This document shows, piece by piece, positions 7,639 to 16,780 of a stretch of DNA of 64,000 nucleotides. Position numbers and translations under genes: made by a program. Under the pieces are notes generated by a model that worked only from the letters and a program-made list of their open reading frames with translations, made no database searches and was not told the origin of the DNA. The first letter of the stretch is position 1. Each line of letters starts with the position of its first letter. The DNA comes from CANHVK01 sp044232905 (GTDB lineage: Bacteria; Bacteroidota; Bacteroidia; Flavobacteriales_D; Crocinitomicaceae), in NCBI GenBank assembly GCA_044232905.1, contig JBIIKZ010000003.1:1-64000 (forward strand). Direction: 5' to 3'.

Positions 7639-10600
7639 CAGGTTATTTATTTGGATTGCTAATTCGTTATATTTCATTAATGCATCTTGATAATCACTTT
7701 GAATAGAAATACTTTGATTTATTAATATTGCCCATTCCATGTAATCAATTTCACCATTGACAAATTGTTTTTGCGCAGTTTCAAAAATAATTCTTGCATT
7801 TGGCAAAGCAATTTTTTCTAGATCTTGGATGATTTTACTTTGAGTTTCAAATTGTTTAAATAGAGCATCTATTTCATTTTGAATACGTATACGTTCGGAA
7901 TCTGATTGACTATTTACAATAAGTGAATTGATAGTTGCCAATTTAATATTCTGACCTTGTTTCGAAAAAACAGGAATTTTCACACCAACTTGCCCTGCAT
8001 TAAAACGGGAAGTATGTGTGTAAAAATTATTATCCGCTCCAACACCATACATGGTTCCAGACACAAATCCGAGGTTTATTCCAGGCAAATATTTTGCCTT
8101 TTCTAATTTTAATTGCGCAAGTGCACTTTTTCTTTGGGCGTCTATTAATTTTATTCGTGGTAAATCATCCAAAGCAGGTCGCAGGCCCATTTTACTATCG
8201 ATACGTAATTTTTCGTTGGAAACCATCGGAAAAAATTGATTTTTTGTGTTTAACAACCATTGAAAATGCATTTTTTCGATCGTGATTACATCTTCCAATT
8301 GTTTTAACTGATTTCCAATTTGCACACGTTGATTTTCGATGGTTATTTTTTCCAAAACATTTGTTTCCCCCAATCGAATTCGTAATTCTGCTTTCGAAAG
8401 ATAGGTTGCATAAATACTATCTATTCGCTGTAATAATTTTCGTTTTTCCGCTAAAACAAGTAAAGCAAAATAAGAATTTCCAACTTGTATCTTTACTTCT
8501 TTTTCCTTTAATTCTACTTGAATTGTTGCCAATTTCCAATCTTCTTTAAACACATTTTTTCTTCGCGCATACACAATTGGAAAATCTAATGTTTGGGAAA
8601 TAGAAACTCTATTATCCGTATATCTACTATTCAATCTACCATATTCTCCTAATACATCTGTCGTATTCCAAGCGGTTGCCGTACGAATTAACTGTTCTTT
8701 GTATTTGGCTTTGAGGGTTTCATTTTTATAAAATAAATTATTGGCGATTGCACTATCAATTGCTGCCTGATAAGAAATCGGTCTTTGTGCGAATGAATTT
8801 CCACTGATAGTAAACGTAATTAGTACCAATATCACACTTATATTAATTTGCGATTTGGAATTACTTCGTTTCGTAACCAACACATATAACACTGGAAGAA
8901 CAAATAAGGTTAATAATGTCGCAAGTAATAAACCTCCAATAACCACTGAAGCTAACGGACGTTGTACTTCCGCACCTGCACCATGACTCATCGCCATCGG
9001 TAAAAAGCCCAAAGAAGCCACAAATGCAGTCATTAAGACTGGTCGCATTCTAATCTTTGTACCCGTCAGTACTATTTGTTTCAAATCTGACATTCCATCC
9101 ATTTTCAAACGATTAAACTCTGCAATTAATACAATTCCATTCAGCACGGCGACACCAAAAAGTGCGATAAATCCAACACCTGCACTAATCGAAAAAGGAA
9201 GTCCTAAGATTGCCAACGCTAAAATACCACCGATTGCAGAAAGTGGAATTGCTGAGAAAATTAAGAGTCCTTGTTTGATTGATTTGAATGCAAAATACAA
9301 CAAAATAAAAATCAACAATAATGCTAATGGAACAGCGATCGATAATCGTTGTTTTGCTTTTTCTAAATTTTTAAATGATCCACCATATTCCACGTTGTAT
9401 CCGGCTGGAAACTTAATCGTTGCTTGTTCTTTCGCTTGCAACTCTTCCACGAGACTTTGCACATCTCTCCCACGTGCATTAAATCCAATCACAATTCTAC
9501 GTTTTGTATTTTCTCGTTGTATTTGGTTAGGACCTTCTACAATGTTTACATCTGCAAGTGTACTTAATGGAATTTGAACACCAGCATGGGTTCGAATTAA
9601 TAGATTTTGTACATTCGTAACATCCGTTCTACTTTCCTTTTCCATACGAACTACCAAATCAAAACGCTTCTCCCCTTCGTATACAAGTCCTGCTAGTTGG
9701 CCTGAAAAAGCAGCGTTTACATTTCTATTAATATCCTGAATAGTAAGTCCATATTGAGATAATGCGGCACGATTATACCTAATAACTATTTGTGGCATTC
9801 CAACAACAGATTCCACGTATAAATCCGCAGCTCCATTGATTTTAGATACTAATTTTCCGATACGATTCGCATATGAAGCCAAGGTATCTAAATCTTCCCC
9901 ATAAATTTTACAAACGACATCTTGACGCGCACCAGTCATCAATTCGTTGAAACGCATTTGAACTGGATATTGAAATCCGAATGTGACACCCGGAACAACC
10001 TCTAACACTTTATGCATTTTTATTGCCAATTCATCGAATGTTTTCGCAGATGTCCATTCATTTTTATCTTTCAAAATTATCATCAAATCCGTGGCTTCCA
10101 TCGGCATTGGATCCGTCGGAATTTCTCCACTTCCGGTTTTCCCAACCACTTTAATGACTTCTGGAAAATTTTGTATTAATACACGTTCTGCACGCAAACA
10201 CATCTCCATGGAGGATTGTAAACTTGTACCTGTAAGAACACGTGTTTCAACTGCAAAATCTCCTTCTTCTAACGCTGGAATAAACTCTCCACCCAAGGTT
10301 GTGAGTACAATTAATGCGAGTACAAAAAAGGCGATTACGAGAGTTACAATTGTTTTGGGAATCTGAAGTGCTTTTTGAAGTAAGTTTTGATAAATGCGTT
10401 CCACTTTACCTAGAAAACGATCGGAAAAATTGGGTTTCACTTTCACCTTTTTAGACAATAGAATCGAACTCATCATTGGAACATATGTCAACGAAAGGAT
10501 GAATGCACCGATTAATGCAAAAGCTACGGTTTGTGCCATCGGTTTAAACATTTTACCTTCGATTCCTTCAAGTGTGAAAATTGGAAGATACACTACTAAA

Positions 10601-11976
10601 ATGATGATTTGTCCGAAAACTGCACTATTCATCATTTTACTTGCACTCGATTTTACGACATTATCCATTTCGATTTGTCTAAATCTGCGCATATTTTGGA
10701 AGCGTTTACTGTGTTCCAATTGGTGCATAGTTGCTTCCACAATAATAACAGCACCATCGATTATCAAACCGAAATCTAGCGCGCCAAGACTCATTAAATT
10801 GCCACTGACTCCAAAAATGTTCATCATGATAATTGCAAAAAGCATTGCCAATGGAATGACACTTGCGACTAATAAACCAGCTCGGAAATTACCTAGGAAA
10901 AGTACTAGAATGAAAATCACAATTAGTGCACCTTCCAATAAATTTGTTTCTACGGTATGTATAGCGTTATCCACCATTTTTGTTCGATCTAAAAACGGTT
11001 CTATCACCACCCCTTCCGGAAGTGTTTTTTGAATTGCTTCAATCTTCGCTTTCACATCTTCGATGACTTTGGAGCTATTTCCACCTTTCACCATCATTAC
11101 AACAGCTCCAGCAACCTCACCTTGACCATTGTAGGTCAAACCTCCATATCGGATTGCATGTCCTATTTCCACCCTAGCGATATCTTTTACTAAAAGTGGT
11201 ACATTCGCATCCGTATTTTTTATCGCAATATTTTCGATATCTTCTTTCGATCCAATTAGTCCCTCCGTTCTAATAAACAATACACTCGCTTGTTTTTCGA
11301 TATAGGACCCACCAGTATTTTGATTATTTTGTTCGACCGCTTGAAAAACATCGTCCATCGAAACACCGAAAGCATTTAATTTGTCTGGGTTTATCGCAAT
11401 TTCATATTGTTTCAGTTTACCACCAAAACTACTTACATCCGCAATCCCCTCCACACGCAATAGATCACGACGAACAATCCAATCTTGTATCGTACGTAAA
11501 TCTGTTTCATCGTATTTACTTTCATAGCCTTTCTTGGTTTTGACCATGTATTGATAAATTTCTCCTAATCCGGTAGTTATAGGCCCCATACTTGGAGTTC
11601 CAACGCCAGGAGGAATTTGATCTTTCACATTTTGAATGCGTTCTTGGACTTGTTGTCTCGCCCAATAAACATCGGTTTTATCGTCAAAAATAAGTGTCAC
11701 GACAGACAAGCCAAAACGGGAGAAACTTCTCAATTCCTTTAGTCCATGAATGTTACTATTAGCTTGTTCCACAGGAAAAGTGACTAATCGTTCGATATCG
11801 GTGGCACCTAACGAGGGAGCCACTGTAATTATTTGCACCTGGTTATTGGTAATATCCGGTACAGCATCAATCGGTAATCTTGTTACTTCGTAAGATCCAT
11901 ATCCTATCAAAAACAGAATAAATAAGCCGATAATTAATTTCTGTTTAACAGAAAATTCAATGATTTTATTTAACAT
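7636..11976 (-). CDS. Heavy-metal RND pump fused to TolC-type channel (CzcA-CzcC fusion)
   Basis: A 1446-residue fusion. Residues 1 to about 1045 are a complete HME-family RND transporter with 12 membrane segments (first MLNKIIEFSVKQKLIIGLFI) and the proton-relay motif DFGLIIDGAVIIVE, which is the CzcA-like form used for divalent cations rather than the CusA form. From about 1060 a signal-peptide-like segment (ILVLITFTISGNSFAQR) leads into a TolC-type domain with two helical hairpin repeats (about 1065-1446). Such pump-channel fusions are known in Bacteroidota. The retained signal-like segment suggests processing or an extra membrane span. Metal (Zn/Co/Cd/Ni) is inferred. Confidence 0.93.
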   Translation of the reverse strand: MLNKIIEFSVKQKLIIGLFILFLIGYGSYEVTRLPIDAVPDITNNQVQIITVAPSLGATDIERLVTFPVEQANSNIHGLKELRSFSRFGLSVVTLIFDDKTDVYWARQQVQERIQNVKDQIPPGVGTPSMGPITTGLGEIYQYMVKTKKGYESKYDETDLRTIQDWIVRRDLLRVEGIADVSSFGGKLKQYEIAINPDKLNAFGVSMDDVFQAVEQNNQNTGGSYIEKQASVLFIRTEGLIGSKEDIENIAIKNTDANVPLLVKDIARVEIGHAIRYGGLTYNGQGEVAGAVVMMVKGGNSSKVIEDVKAKIEAIQKTLPEGVVIEPFLDRTKMVDNAIHTVETNLLEGALIVIFILVLFLGNFRAGLLVASVIPLAMLFAIIMMNIFGVSGNLMSLGALDFGLIIDGAVIIVEATMHQLEHSKRFQNMRRFRQIEMDNVVKSSASKMMNSAVFGQIIILVVYLPIFTLEGIEGKMFKPMAQTVAFALIGAFILSLTYVPMMSSILLSKKVKVKPNFSDRFLGKVERIYQNLLQKALQIPKTIVTLVIAFFVLALIVLTTLGGEFIPALEEGDFAVETRVLTGTSLQSSMEMCLRAERVLIQNFPEVIKVVGKTGSGEIPTDPMPMEATDLMIILKDKNEWTSAKTFDELAIKMHKVLEVVPGVTFGFQYPVQMRFNELMTGARQDVVCKIYGEDLDTLASYANRIGKLVSKINGAADLYVESVVGMPQIVIRYNRAALSQYGLTIQDINRNVNAAFSGQLAGLVYEGEKRFDLVVRMEKESRTDVTNVQNLLIRTHAGVQIPLSTLADVNIVEGPNQIQRENTKRRIVIGFNARGRDVQSLVEELQAKEQATIKFPAGYNVEYGGSFKNLEKAKQRLSIAVPLALLLIFILLYFAFKSIKQGLLIFSAIPLSAIGGILALAILGLPFSISAGVGFIALFGVAVLNGIVLIAEFNRLKMDGMSDLKQIVLTGTKIRMRPVLMTAFVASLGFLPMAMSHGAGAEVQRPLASVVIGGLLLATLLTLFVLPVLYVLVTKRSNSKSQINISVILVLITFTISGNSFAQRPISYQAAIDSAIANNLFYKNETLKAKYKEQLIRTATAWNTTDVLGEYGRLNSRYTDNRVSISQTLDFPIVYARRKNVFKEDWKLATIQVELKEKEVKIQVGNSYFALLVLAEKRKLLQRIDSIYATYLSKAELRIRLGETNVLEKITIENQRVQIGNQLKQLEDVITIEKMHFQWLLNTKNQFFPMVSNEKLRIDSKMGLRPALDDLPRIKLIDAQRKSALAQLKLEKAKYLPGINLGFVSGTMYGVGADNNFYTHTSRFNAGQVGVKIPVFSKQGQNIKLATINSLIVNSQSDSERIRIQNEIDALFKQFETQSKIIQDLEKIALPNARIIFETAQKQFVNGEIDYMEWAILINQSISIQSDYQDALMKYNELAIQINNL

Positions 11977-12047
11977 AAAAATGGATTTGATTAATGAAAT
12001 ACTAACACACTGAAATTAAAATTTTCGTATGTATGACTATACTTTCA

Positions 12048-12434
12048 TTAAGCAAGTTTAGGCGGTTGCCAGATAGCCGAAGCTACTTCTAAGATAAAAG
12101 GATCTTTAACTTCAAACTTTTGTTTTATTAGAGTAAATTCAAATACTTGCTCATTCATTGAAAAACGAGGTAATTCTGGAATTATACTAATAAAAGAAGG
12201 GGTACAATGTATACTATGTTGGTGAAAAGGGGAATGGTGATGTTCTGGATGATTTTGATCCGTTTCATTGCTCGCAGTTAAAGCATGTGAAACAAATTCT
12301 ATAAATTCTTTGTCTCTATGGTGTTGGTAGTGTTCTGTAAGATCCGAAACAACATGGATGTAATGAAAAATTTGTGTAGGAACCAGTGTGGCTACAATTA
12401 AAAATGACAATATGATACATTTTACAGTTTTCAT
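12048..12434 (-). CDS. Small exported His-rich protein next to metal efflux genes
   Basis: About 128 residues from the second Met, MKTVKCIILSFLIVATLVPT, a hydrophobic signal or anchor. A His-rich middle follows (HYQHHRD, HPEHHHSPFHQHSIHC) and then a C-terminus ending IWQPPKLA. The His clusters suggest metal binding and the position directly upstream of the RND genes suggests the same operon and a periplasmic metal-sensing or scavenging role; both are inferences. Small proteins ending in WQPPK-like tails beside efflux genes occur in other Bacteroidota as far as I recall, but no function is known to me. Confidence 0.7.
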   Translation of the reverse strand: MKTVKCIILSFLIVATLVPTQIFHYIHVVSDLTEHYQHHRDKEFIEFVSHALTASNETDQNHPEHHHSPFHQHSIHCTPSFISIIPELPRFSMNEQVFEFTLIKQKFEVKDPFILEVASAIWQPPKLA

Positions 12435-12496
12435 TCTAATCAAAGATACGAAAAAAGGGGGAAACGTAATTCACCCATGTATTATTTAAATTGAAT

Positions 12497-12533
12497 ATAA
12501 AAAGGGTTGTTACTATGTAAAAACCCTTTTTAT
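12497..12533 (-). terminator. Intrinsic terminator after hppD
   Basis: ATAAAAAGGGTT (12497-12508) pairs exactly with AACCCTTTTTAT (12522-12533) around a 13-base loop. On the minus strand the stem ends in CCCTTTTTAT, a U-rich tail, so it fits as the terminator of hppD/hmgA transcription. Confidence 0.65.
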
Positions 12534-12537
12534 ATTT

Positions 12538-12557
12538 GGGTGAATCGCGATTTACCC
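12538..12557. repeat. REP-like palindrome GGGTGAATCGCGATTTACCC
   Basis: A 20-bp palindrome with one G·T mismatch pair, the same family as 13762-13784. It lies between the hppD reading frame and its terminator. Confidence 0.6.
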
Positions 12558-12579
12558 CAACCGTTGGAAGAGAAAAATA

Positions 12580-12654
12580 TTAAAGCGTTCCTCTTCTCGC
12601 TTGTTCCGCCTCGATAGACTCAAATAAAGCCTTAAAGTTTCCTTTACCAAACTA
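12580..12654 (-). pseudogene. Stranded C-terminal codons of hppD after an in-frame TAG
   Basis: Downstream of the hppD stop TAG (12652-12654) the same frame continues without interruption for 23 codons and reads FGKGNFKALFESIEAEQARR then GTL, ending in TAA at 12580-12582. This is the conserved C-terminus of 4-hydroxyphenylpyruvate dioxygenases, in which GAN-S-FGKGNFKALFE is typical. The TAG replaces the residue that is usually Ser, consistent with a one-base change from TCG. The two phenylalanines of FGKGNF correspond to the active-site lid residues Phe419 and Phe424 of the Arabidopsis enzyme. Confidence 0.85.
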
Positions 12655-13737
12655 GTTTGCACCTCTTCGTTGGATAATTTCATAAAATAAAGTAGGTCTA
12701 TCTTCCACTGGTTTGGTGAAGATTTGCAATAGATATCCATCTTCATCTCTATCTACCATAATTCCTAAACTTTTCAAGGTTTCAATATCTTCTTGAATAT
12801 CTCCTACACGTCCAAAAACAGTATCGTAATAATCACCAGGTACATGTAAAAATTCTACGCCACGTTTACGCATCTCTGAAATCGTAAAAACAATATCGTC
12901 TGTCGCTACTGCAATATGCTGACATCCAGCACCTCCATAAAATTGGATATATTCTTCTATTTGCGATTTTTTCTTCCCGTGTGCTGGTTCGTTAATTGGA
13001 AATTTAATACGACCATTACCATTTGTCATTACTTTACTCATTAAAGCAGTGTACTCTGTAGATATATCTTTATCGTCGAATGTGATTAAATTTGCGAATC
13101 CCATTACTTCTTCGTAGAATTTCGCCCATTTATTCATATCACCTAAATCCACATTTCCTACCATGTGATCGATATATTTTAATCCAGTTGGTATAGGGTT
13201 GTATTCAGATTCCCATTTTTCAAATCCTGGTAAAAAGACACCATTGTAATTTTTTCGTTCTACAAAAATATGTACAGTATCTCCATAGGTATGAATCCCT
13301 GCTCGAACAACTTCTCCGTCTTTATCGGATTCTACGCGTGGTTCAAAATACGATTTTGCTCCTCTCTTGATAGTTTCTTCGTACGATTTTCTTGCATCAT
13401 CTACCCACAGTGCGATAACTTTTACACCATCCCCATGTTGTTTAATATGTTCTCCGATTTCGCTTTCGGAATTCAAAGGAGTTGTTAAAATCAATTTAAT
13501 TTTATCTTGTTTAACAACATAGGATGTTCTATCTGTAACACCAGTTTCTAAGCCTTGGTATGCAAAAGATTGAAATCCTAAAGCAGTTTTATAATAATGT
13601 GCAGCTTGTTTTGCGTTACCCACGTAAAACTCTACGTAATCAGTACCATTAATTGGAAGAAAATCTTGTGCTTCAGCGAAGATTTTTTCTAACCCGTAGG
13701 TATAATTCTCAACGTTTTTTAAGTCTTTTGTTTCCAT
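12652..13737 (-). CDS. hppD: 4-hydroxyphenylpyruvate dioxygenase, C-terminally truncated by TAG
   Basis: Starts at the ATG at 13735-13737 (METKDLKNVENYTYG), giving 361 residues before TAG. It has two vicinal-oxygen-chelate repeats. The Fe(II) ligands are all present: His191 (YIDHMVGNV), His274 (GCQHIAVATDD) and Glu353 (LFYEIIQRRG). The enzyme converts 4-hydroxyphenylpyruvate to homogentisate in tyrosine breakdown, and the next enzyme (HmgA) is encoded immediately upstream. The family C-terminal helix is missing because of an in-frame TAG, although its codons remain intact just beyond. Activity is therefore doubtful unless the stop is read through or is a sequencing error. Confidence 0.9.
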   Translation of the reverse strand: METKDLKNVENYTYGLEKIFAEAQDFLPINGTDYVEFYVGNAKQAAHYYKTALGFQSFAYQGLETGVTDRTSYVVKQDKIKLILTTPLNSESEIGEHIKQHGDGVKVIALWVDDARKSYEETIKRGAKSYFEPRVESDKDGEVVRAGIHTYGDTVHIFVERKNYNGVFLPGFEKWESEYNPIPTGLKYIDHMVGNVDLGDMNKWAKFYEEVMGFANLITFDDKDISTEYTALMSKVMTNGNGRIKFPINEPAHGKKKSQIEEYIQFYGGAGCQHIAVATDDIVFTISEMRKRGVEFLHVPGDYYDTVFGRVGDIQEDIETLKSLGIMVDRDEDGYLLQIFTKPVEDRPTLFYEIIQRRGAN

Positions 13738-13761
13738 GTTATTTTTGTTTTTTTTGTTATT

Positions 13762-13784
13762 GGGTGAATCTCGATTCATCCCTA
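13762..13784 (-). repeat. REP-like palindrome supplying the hmgA TAG stop
   Basis: On the minus strand TAGGGATGAATCGAGATTCA then CCC; the stem pairs GGGTGAAT with ATTCATCCC around CTCG. The leading TAG is the stop codon of hmgA. The element sits between hmgA and hppD, 25 bp before the hppD start. Confidence 0.65.
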
Positions 13785-14951
13785 CGCGAGCATTTCTTGG
13801 TTTACCCACGATTTGTAATAATCATTTATTTCTATCCCCAACGCTTCTTCCGTAATCATTACTGGTTTAAAGGGATCAATCATTACGGCTAATTCATTTG
13901 TTTCTTTTTTACCAATACTTCTTTCGATAGCACCTGGATGAGGTCCGTGTGGTAATCCACCTGGATGTAGCGTAATTTGTCCTTTTTGAATGTCATTTCT
14001 ACTCATAAAGTCACCGTCCACATAGTATAATAACTCATCGGAATCAATATTACTATGGTGATATGGTGCAGGAATTGCATCTGGATGATAATCGTACATA
14101 CGAGGTACAAATGAACAGATTACAAAGTTGTTACCTTCAAATGTTTGGTGGATCGGTGGTGGCATATGGATACGACCTGTGATTGGTTCAAAATTAAAAA
14201 TAGAGAACGCATACGGATAATGGTACCCATCCCAACCTGCAACGTCAAATGGATGTGTAGCATATATGTACGGATAAATATTTCCTTGTTTTTTGATATT
14301 CACTAAAAACTCCCCTTTTGTATCAAAAGTTTCTAATGCTTGCGGCGTTTTTATATCACGTTCACAGAATGGAGAATGTTCTAATAATTGTCCGTATTGA
14401 TTGCGGTATCTTTTAGGAGTGGTAATTGGACTGAACGACTCGACAATTAACAACTTATTTTCTTCTGTCGCAAAATCTAATTGATATACCGTTCCTCTAG
14501 GGATAATTAAATAATCCCCATATTCAAAATCAATTTTACCATACATTGTTTTCAATGTACCATTACCCAGGTGAATGAAAATCATTTCGTCTGCGTCTGC
14601 ATTTTTAAAAAAGTAAGGAGTCGAACTTGTTGGTGCAGCTAAACCAATATGCATGTCATTATTTACAAAAAGTATTTTACGACTTTTAATATAATCTACT
14701 TCTGGTTTTAACTGAAAACCTGCAAAACTTAAACATTTTAAACTTTCAGATACAGCAATTTTAGGTTTTACAGAATATGCTTCCCCCATTTCTTTCACCA
14801 TTGTTGGTGGATGTAAATGATACACTAATGAAGACATTCCTGTAAACCCTTCTGTACCTACTAATTCTTCGTGGTATAAATTCCCGTTAGATTGTCGAGA
14901 AACGACGTGTCTCTTTTTAGGAATTGCACCGTGTTTTTGATAGAATGGCAT
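13782..14951 (-). CDS. hmgA: Homogentisate 1,2-dioxygenase
   Basis: Start chosen at the ATG at 14949-14951 (MPFYQKHGAIPKKRHV), which matches the usual N-terminus; an upstream start would add 10 unrelated residues. The protein has 389 residues in a cupin fold. The iron-site region is present: PAPYHHSNIDSDELLYYVDG (His and Glu ligands) and GGLPHGPHPGA. It opens the ring of homogentisate to maleylacetoacetate. It is followed by hppD on the same strand, so the two enzymes of tyrosine degradation are probably co-transcribed. Confidence 0.94.
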   Translation of the reverse strand: MPFYQKHGAIPKKRHVVSRQSNGNLYHEELVGTEGFTGMSSLVYHLHPPTMVKEMGEAYSVKPKIAVSESLKCLSFAGFQLKPEVDYIKSRKILFVNNDMHIGLAAPTSSTPYFFKNADADEMIFIHLGNGTLKTMYGKIDFEYGDYLIIPRGTVYQLDFATEENKLLIVESFSPITTPKRYRNQYGQLLEHSPFCERDIKTPQALETFDTKGEFLVNIKKQGNIYPYIYATHPFDVAGWDGYHYPYAFSIFNFEPITGRIHMPPPIHQTFEGNNFVICSFVPRMYDYHPDAIPAPYHHSNIDSDELLYYVDGDFMSRNDIQKGQITLHPGGLPHGPHPGAIERSIGKKETNELAVMIDPFKPVMITEEALGIEINDYYKSWVNQEMLA

Positions 14952-15050
14952 AGTGTTGGGTTTTATAATTAACTGAAACAAAGTAATGAAGATTCAAATG
15001 CGTGATGAATGATGCTACTCACAGAAAAACATGATTAATGTCAGTATATT

Positions 15051-15222
15051 GAGAGATTGGCAGATTGGCAGATTATAGATTACAGATTAACAGGTTGCAG
15101 ATTAACAGATTGGTAGATTGCAGATTGCAGATTGGCAGATTGAAGATTAGCAGATTGCAGATTATAGATTAACAGATTGGTAGATTGCAGATTGCAGATT
15201 GGCAGGTTACTAGATTACAGAA
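15051..15222. repeat. Degenerate CAGATTG/CAGATTAACAG repeat array
   Basis: About 170 bp made of variants of GCAGATTG, GCAGATTAACAG and GTAGATT, in a 12-19-bp irregular period. It fills most of the 325-bp gap 14952-15276 upstream of the outer-membrane protein gene. No coding potential or CRISPR-like spacing is visible; the units run directly into each other. Confidence 0.85.
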
Positions 15223-15276
15223 TAGAAATGTGTGTTTGCTTTTTATATCTTTACACCGTATTTATAATCACCGTCG

Positions 15277-16767
15277 ATGAAAACTATATTGATTTGTATT
15301 GCATTAATTTGCACAAACATACTTTATGCACAGACCCAAGGGGTAGCTTACACAGCAGTAGGAAAAGGAGTAGCCACTACCTTTTTAACAGATTACCAGT
15401 GTTTGGGTGTAAACACTTCTGCTCTTGGTTGGGGAACTGGTTATACTAAGAAAAAATTTACCATGGGATCGAGTGAATTTGGATTTGGAATTTCTTCCGA
15501 TGTATTAAATAAAGAACGTTTAAAAAATTTCGGAAAATCTATTTATACTGCAATTGCCTATGATTCAACAAAAATAATAAACTGGAAAAGCCAACAAGCA
15601 GCAATTTCTGAATATGCCCAAGCAGGAATATCTTTGTACGCAGATTATAATTGGGGGGGACTTTCATTTCAAGGGAAATTGTTTGGTGGAATAGCTTTTA
15701 ATGTTCGTGAAAATTATCAGTGGTATTCTCAATTAAGTAAAAATGCAACAGACTTAATTGTTAATGGAAAAGTTTCTAGTTTATTTGATTCTGTAGATGT
15801 CAAATTCGGAAACATTACTACACGTATTCCAAATACGGGAAATATTTCATCCGATACCTTGAAAAATGTTGTAAGCGGAACCATGGCAATCCCTTTACCC
15901 CTGAGTTCATTGTTACATGGAACTTCCATCAAAATGGTTTGGAATCGTTCCTACAATCTTGGCTACGGAAGAAAATTAGTTGGAATTGATAGTATCATCG
16001 AAATCTATGCTGGTATTGGGGGGCGTATTATTAAGTCAATGGCAATGTTTGATTTAGATGCCACAGGCAACGGGATTGAATTACATTCTTCGCTAACTTC
16101 TTCCTATAAAATAAACTACCAAAATGTATTATCGACTGTTAATACGCTTCAAAATTATTCTGGTGGAATTCCTCCCGCAGTTGGTTCCGGATATGGACTT
16201 GATTTTTCGGTTAGTACTATCCTGTGGAATAAATTGAAAGTAGCGATTGCAGTCAACAACATTGGTTCTGTTACCTACAATCGAAATGTGTATACCATCA
16301 AAGACACGTTGATTGGTAACATCGGAATTAATAGTTTAACAGATATGGATATTTCTAAATCTGTGAATCAATTACTTACAAAAGGTGGATTATTAACCTT
16401 AAAGGGACAAGAAAAATACAAATTAGCAAATGCTGCTACATTTCGCTTTGGAACAAGTTTTCATTGGCGAAAAATCTTAGGAATTGGCTTTGATTTAGTG
16501 GCACCTTTTAATTCTGACAGTCCGGGAAATATAAAAAACACTGTTATTTCTTTTGGAGGTGACATTAGAGTTTTAAACTGGCTACAAGTAAGTTGTGGAT
16601 ATTTTGGTGGCGGTATTTACAAAAACAATATGCCTATTGGAATCAACTTCATTTTACGAAATGGTGGGTATGAATTTGGGATTTCCTCCCGCGATGCTTT
16701 ATCCTTTTTCCAAAAAGATGCGCATAGTTTATCTTTTGCAATGGGATTTGCTCGGGTACGATTTTAA
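15277..16767 (+). CDS. Predicted outer-membrane beta-barrel protein (DUF5723-like)
   Basis: A 496-residue protein with a signal peptide (MKTILICIALICTNILYAQT). The body is rich in alternating Gly/aromatic beta-strand segments such as GGLSFQGKLFGGIAFNV and SVSTILWNKLKVAIAVNNIG, and it ends with FAMGFARVRF, the terminal aromatic residue typical of outer-membrane barrels. The pattern resembles the DUF5723 group of Bacteroidota. The function is unknown. It is a single gene flanked on both sides by CAGATTG repeat arrays. Confidence 0.7.
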   Translation: MKTILICIALICTNILYAQTQGVAYTAVGKGVATTFLTDYQCLGVNTSALGWGTGYTKKKFTMGSSEFGFGISSDVLNKERLKNFGKSIYTAIAYDSTKIINWKSQQAAISEYAQAGISLYADYNWGGLSFQGKLFGGIAFNVRENYQWYSQLSKNATDLIVNGKVSSLFDSVDVKFGNITTRIPNTGNISSDTLKNVVSGTMAIPLPLSSLLHGTSIKMVWNRSYNLGYGRKLVGIDSIIEIYAGIGGRIIKSMAMFDLDATGNGIELHSSLTSSYKINYQNVLSTVNTLQNYSGGIPPAVGSGYGLDFSVSTILWNKLKVAIAVNNIGSVTYNRNVYTIKDTLIGNIGINSLTDMDISKSVNQLLTKGGLLTLKGQEKYKLANAATFRFGTSFHWRKILGIGFDLVAPFNSDSPGNIKNTVISFGGDIRVLNWLQVSCGYFGGGIYKNNMPIGINFILRNGGYEFGISSRDALSFFQKDAHSLSFAMGFARVRF

Positions 16768-16780
16768 AAATTTCAAATTA

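Noticed and set aside
10394..11032. Long plus-strand frame of 212 codons inside the RND pump gene
   Set aside because: It is antisense to the well-conserved pump domain and shows no protein-like features of its own.
12652..12654. TAG as a recoded (non-stop) codon in this organism
   Set aside because: TAG ends several normal genes here (hmgA, the adaptor, the RND pump, ZIP, pepT), so a global reassignment is excluded; only local read-through remains possible.
12552..12746. Short minus-strand frame overlapping the end of hppD, starting with an ATG
   Set aside because: It is out of frame with the clear HppD tail, and its translation shows no family; the conserved tail explains the sequence here.
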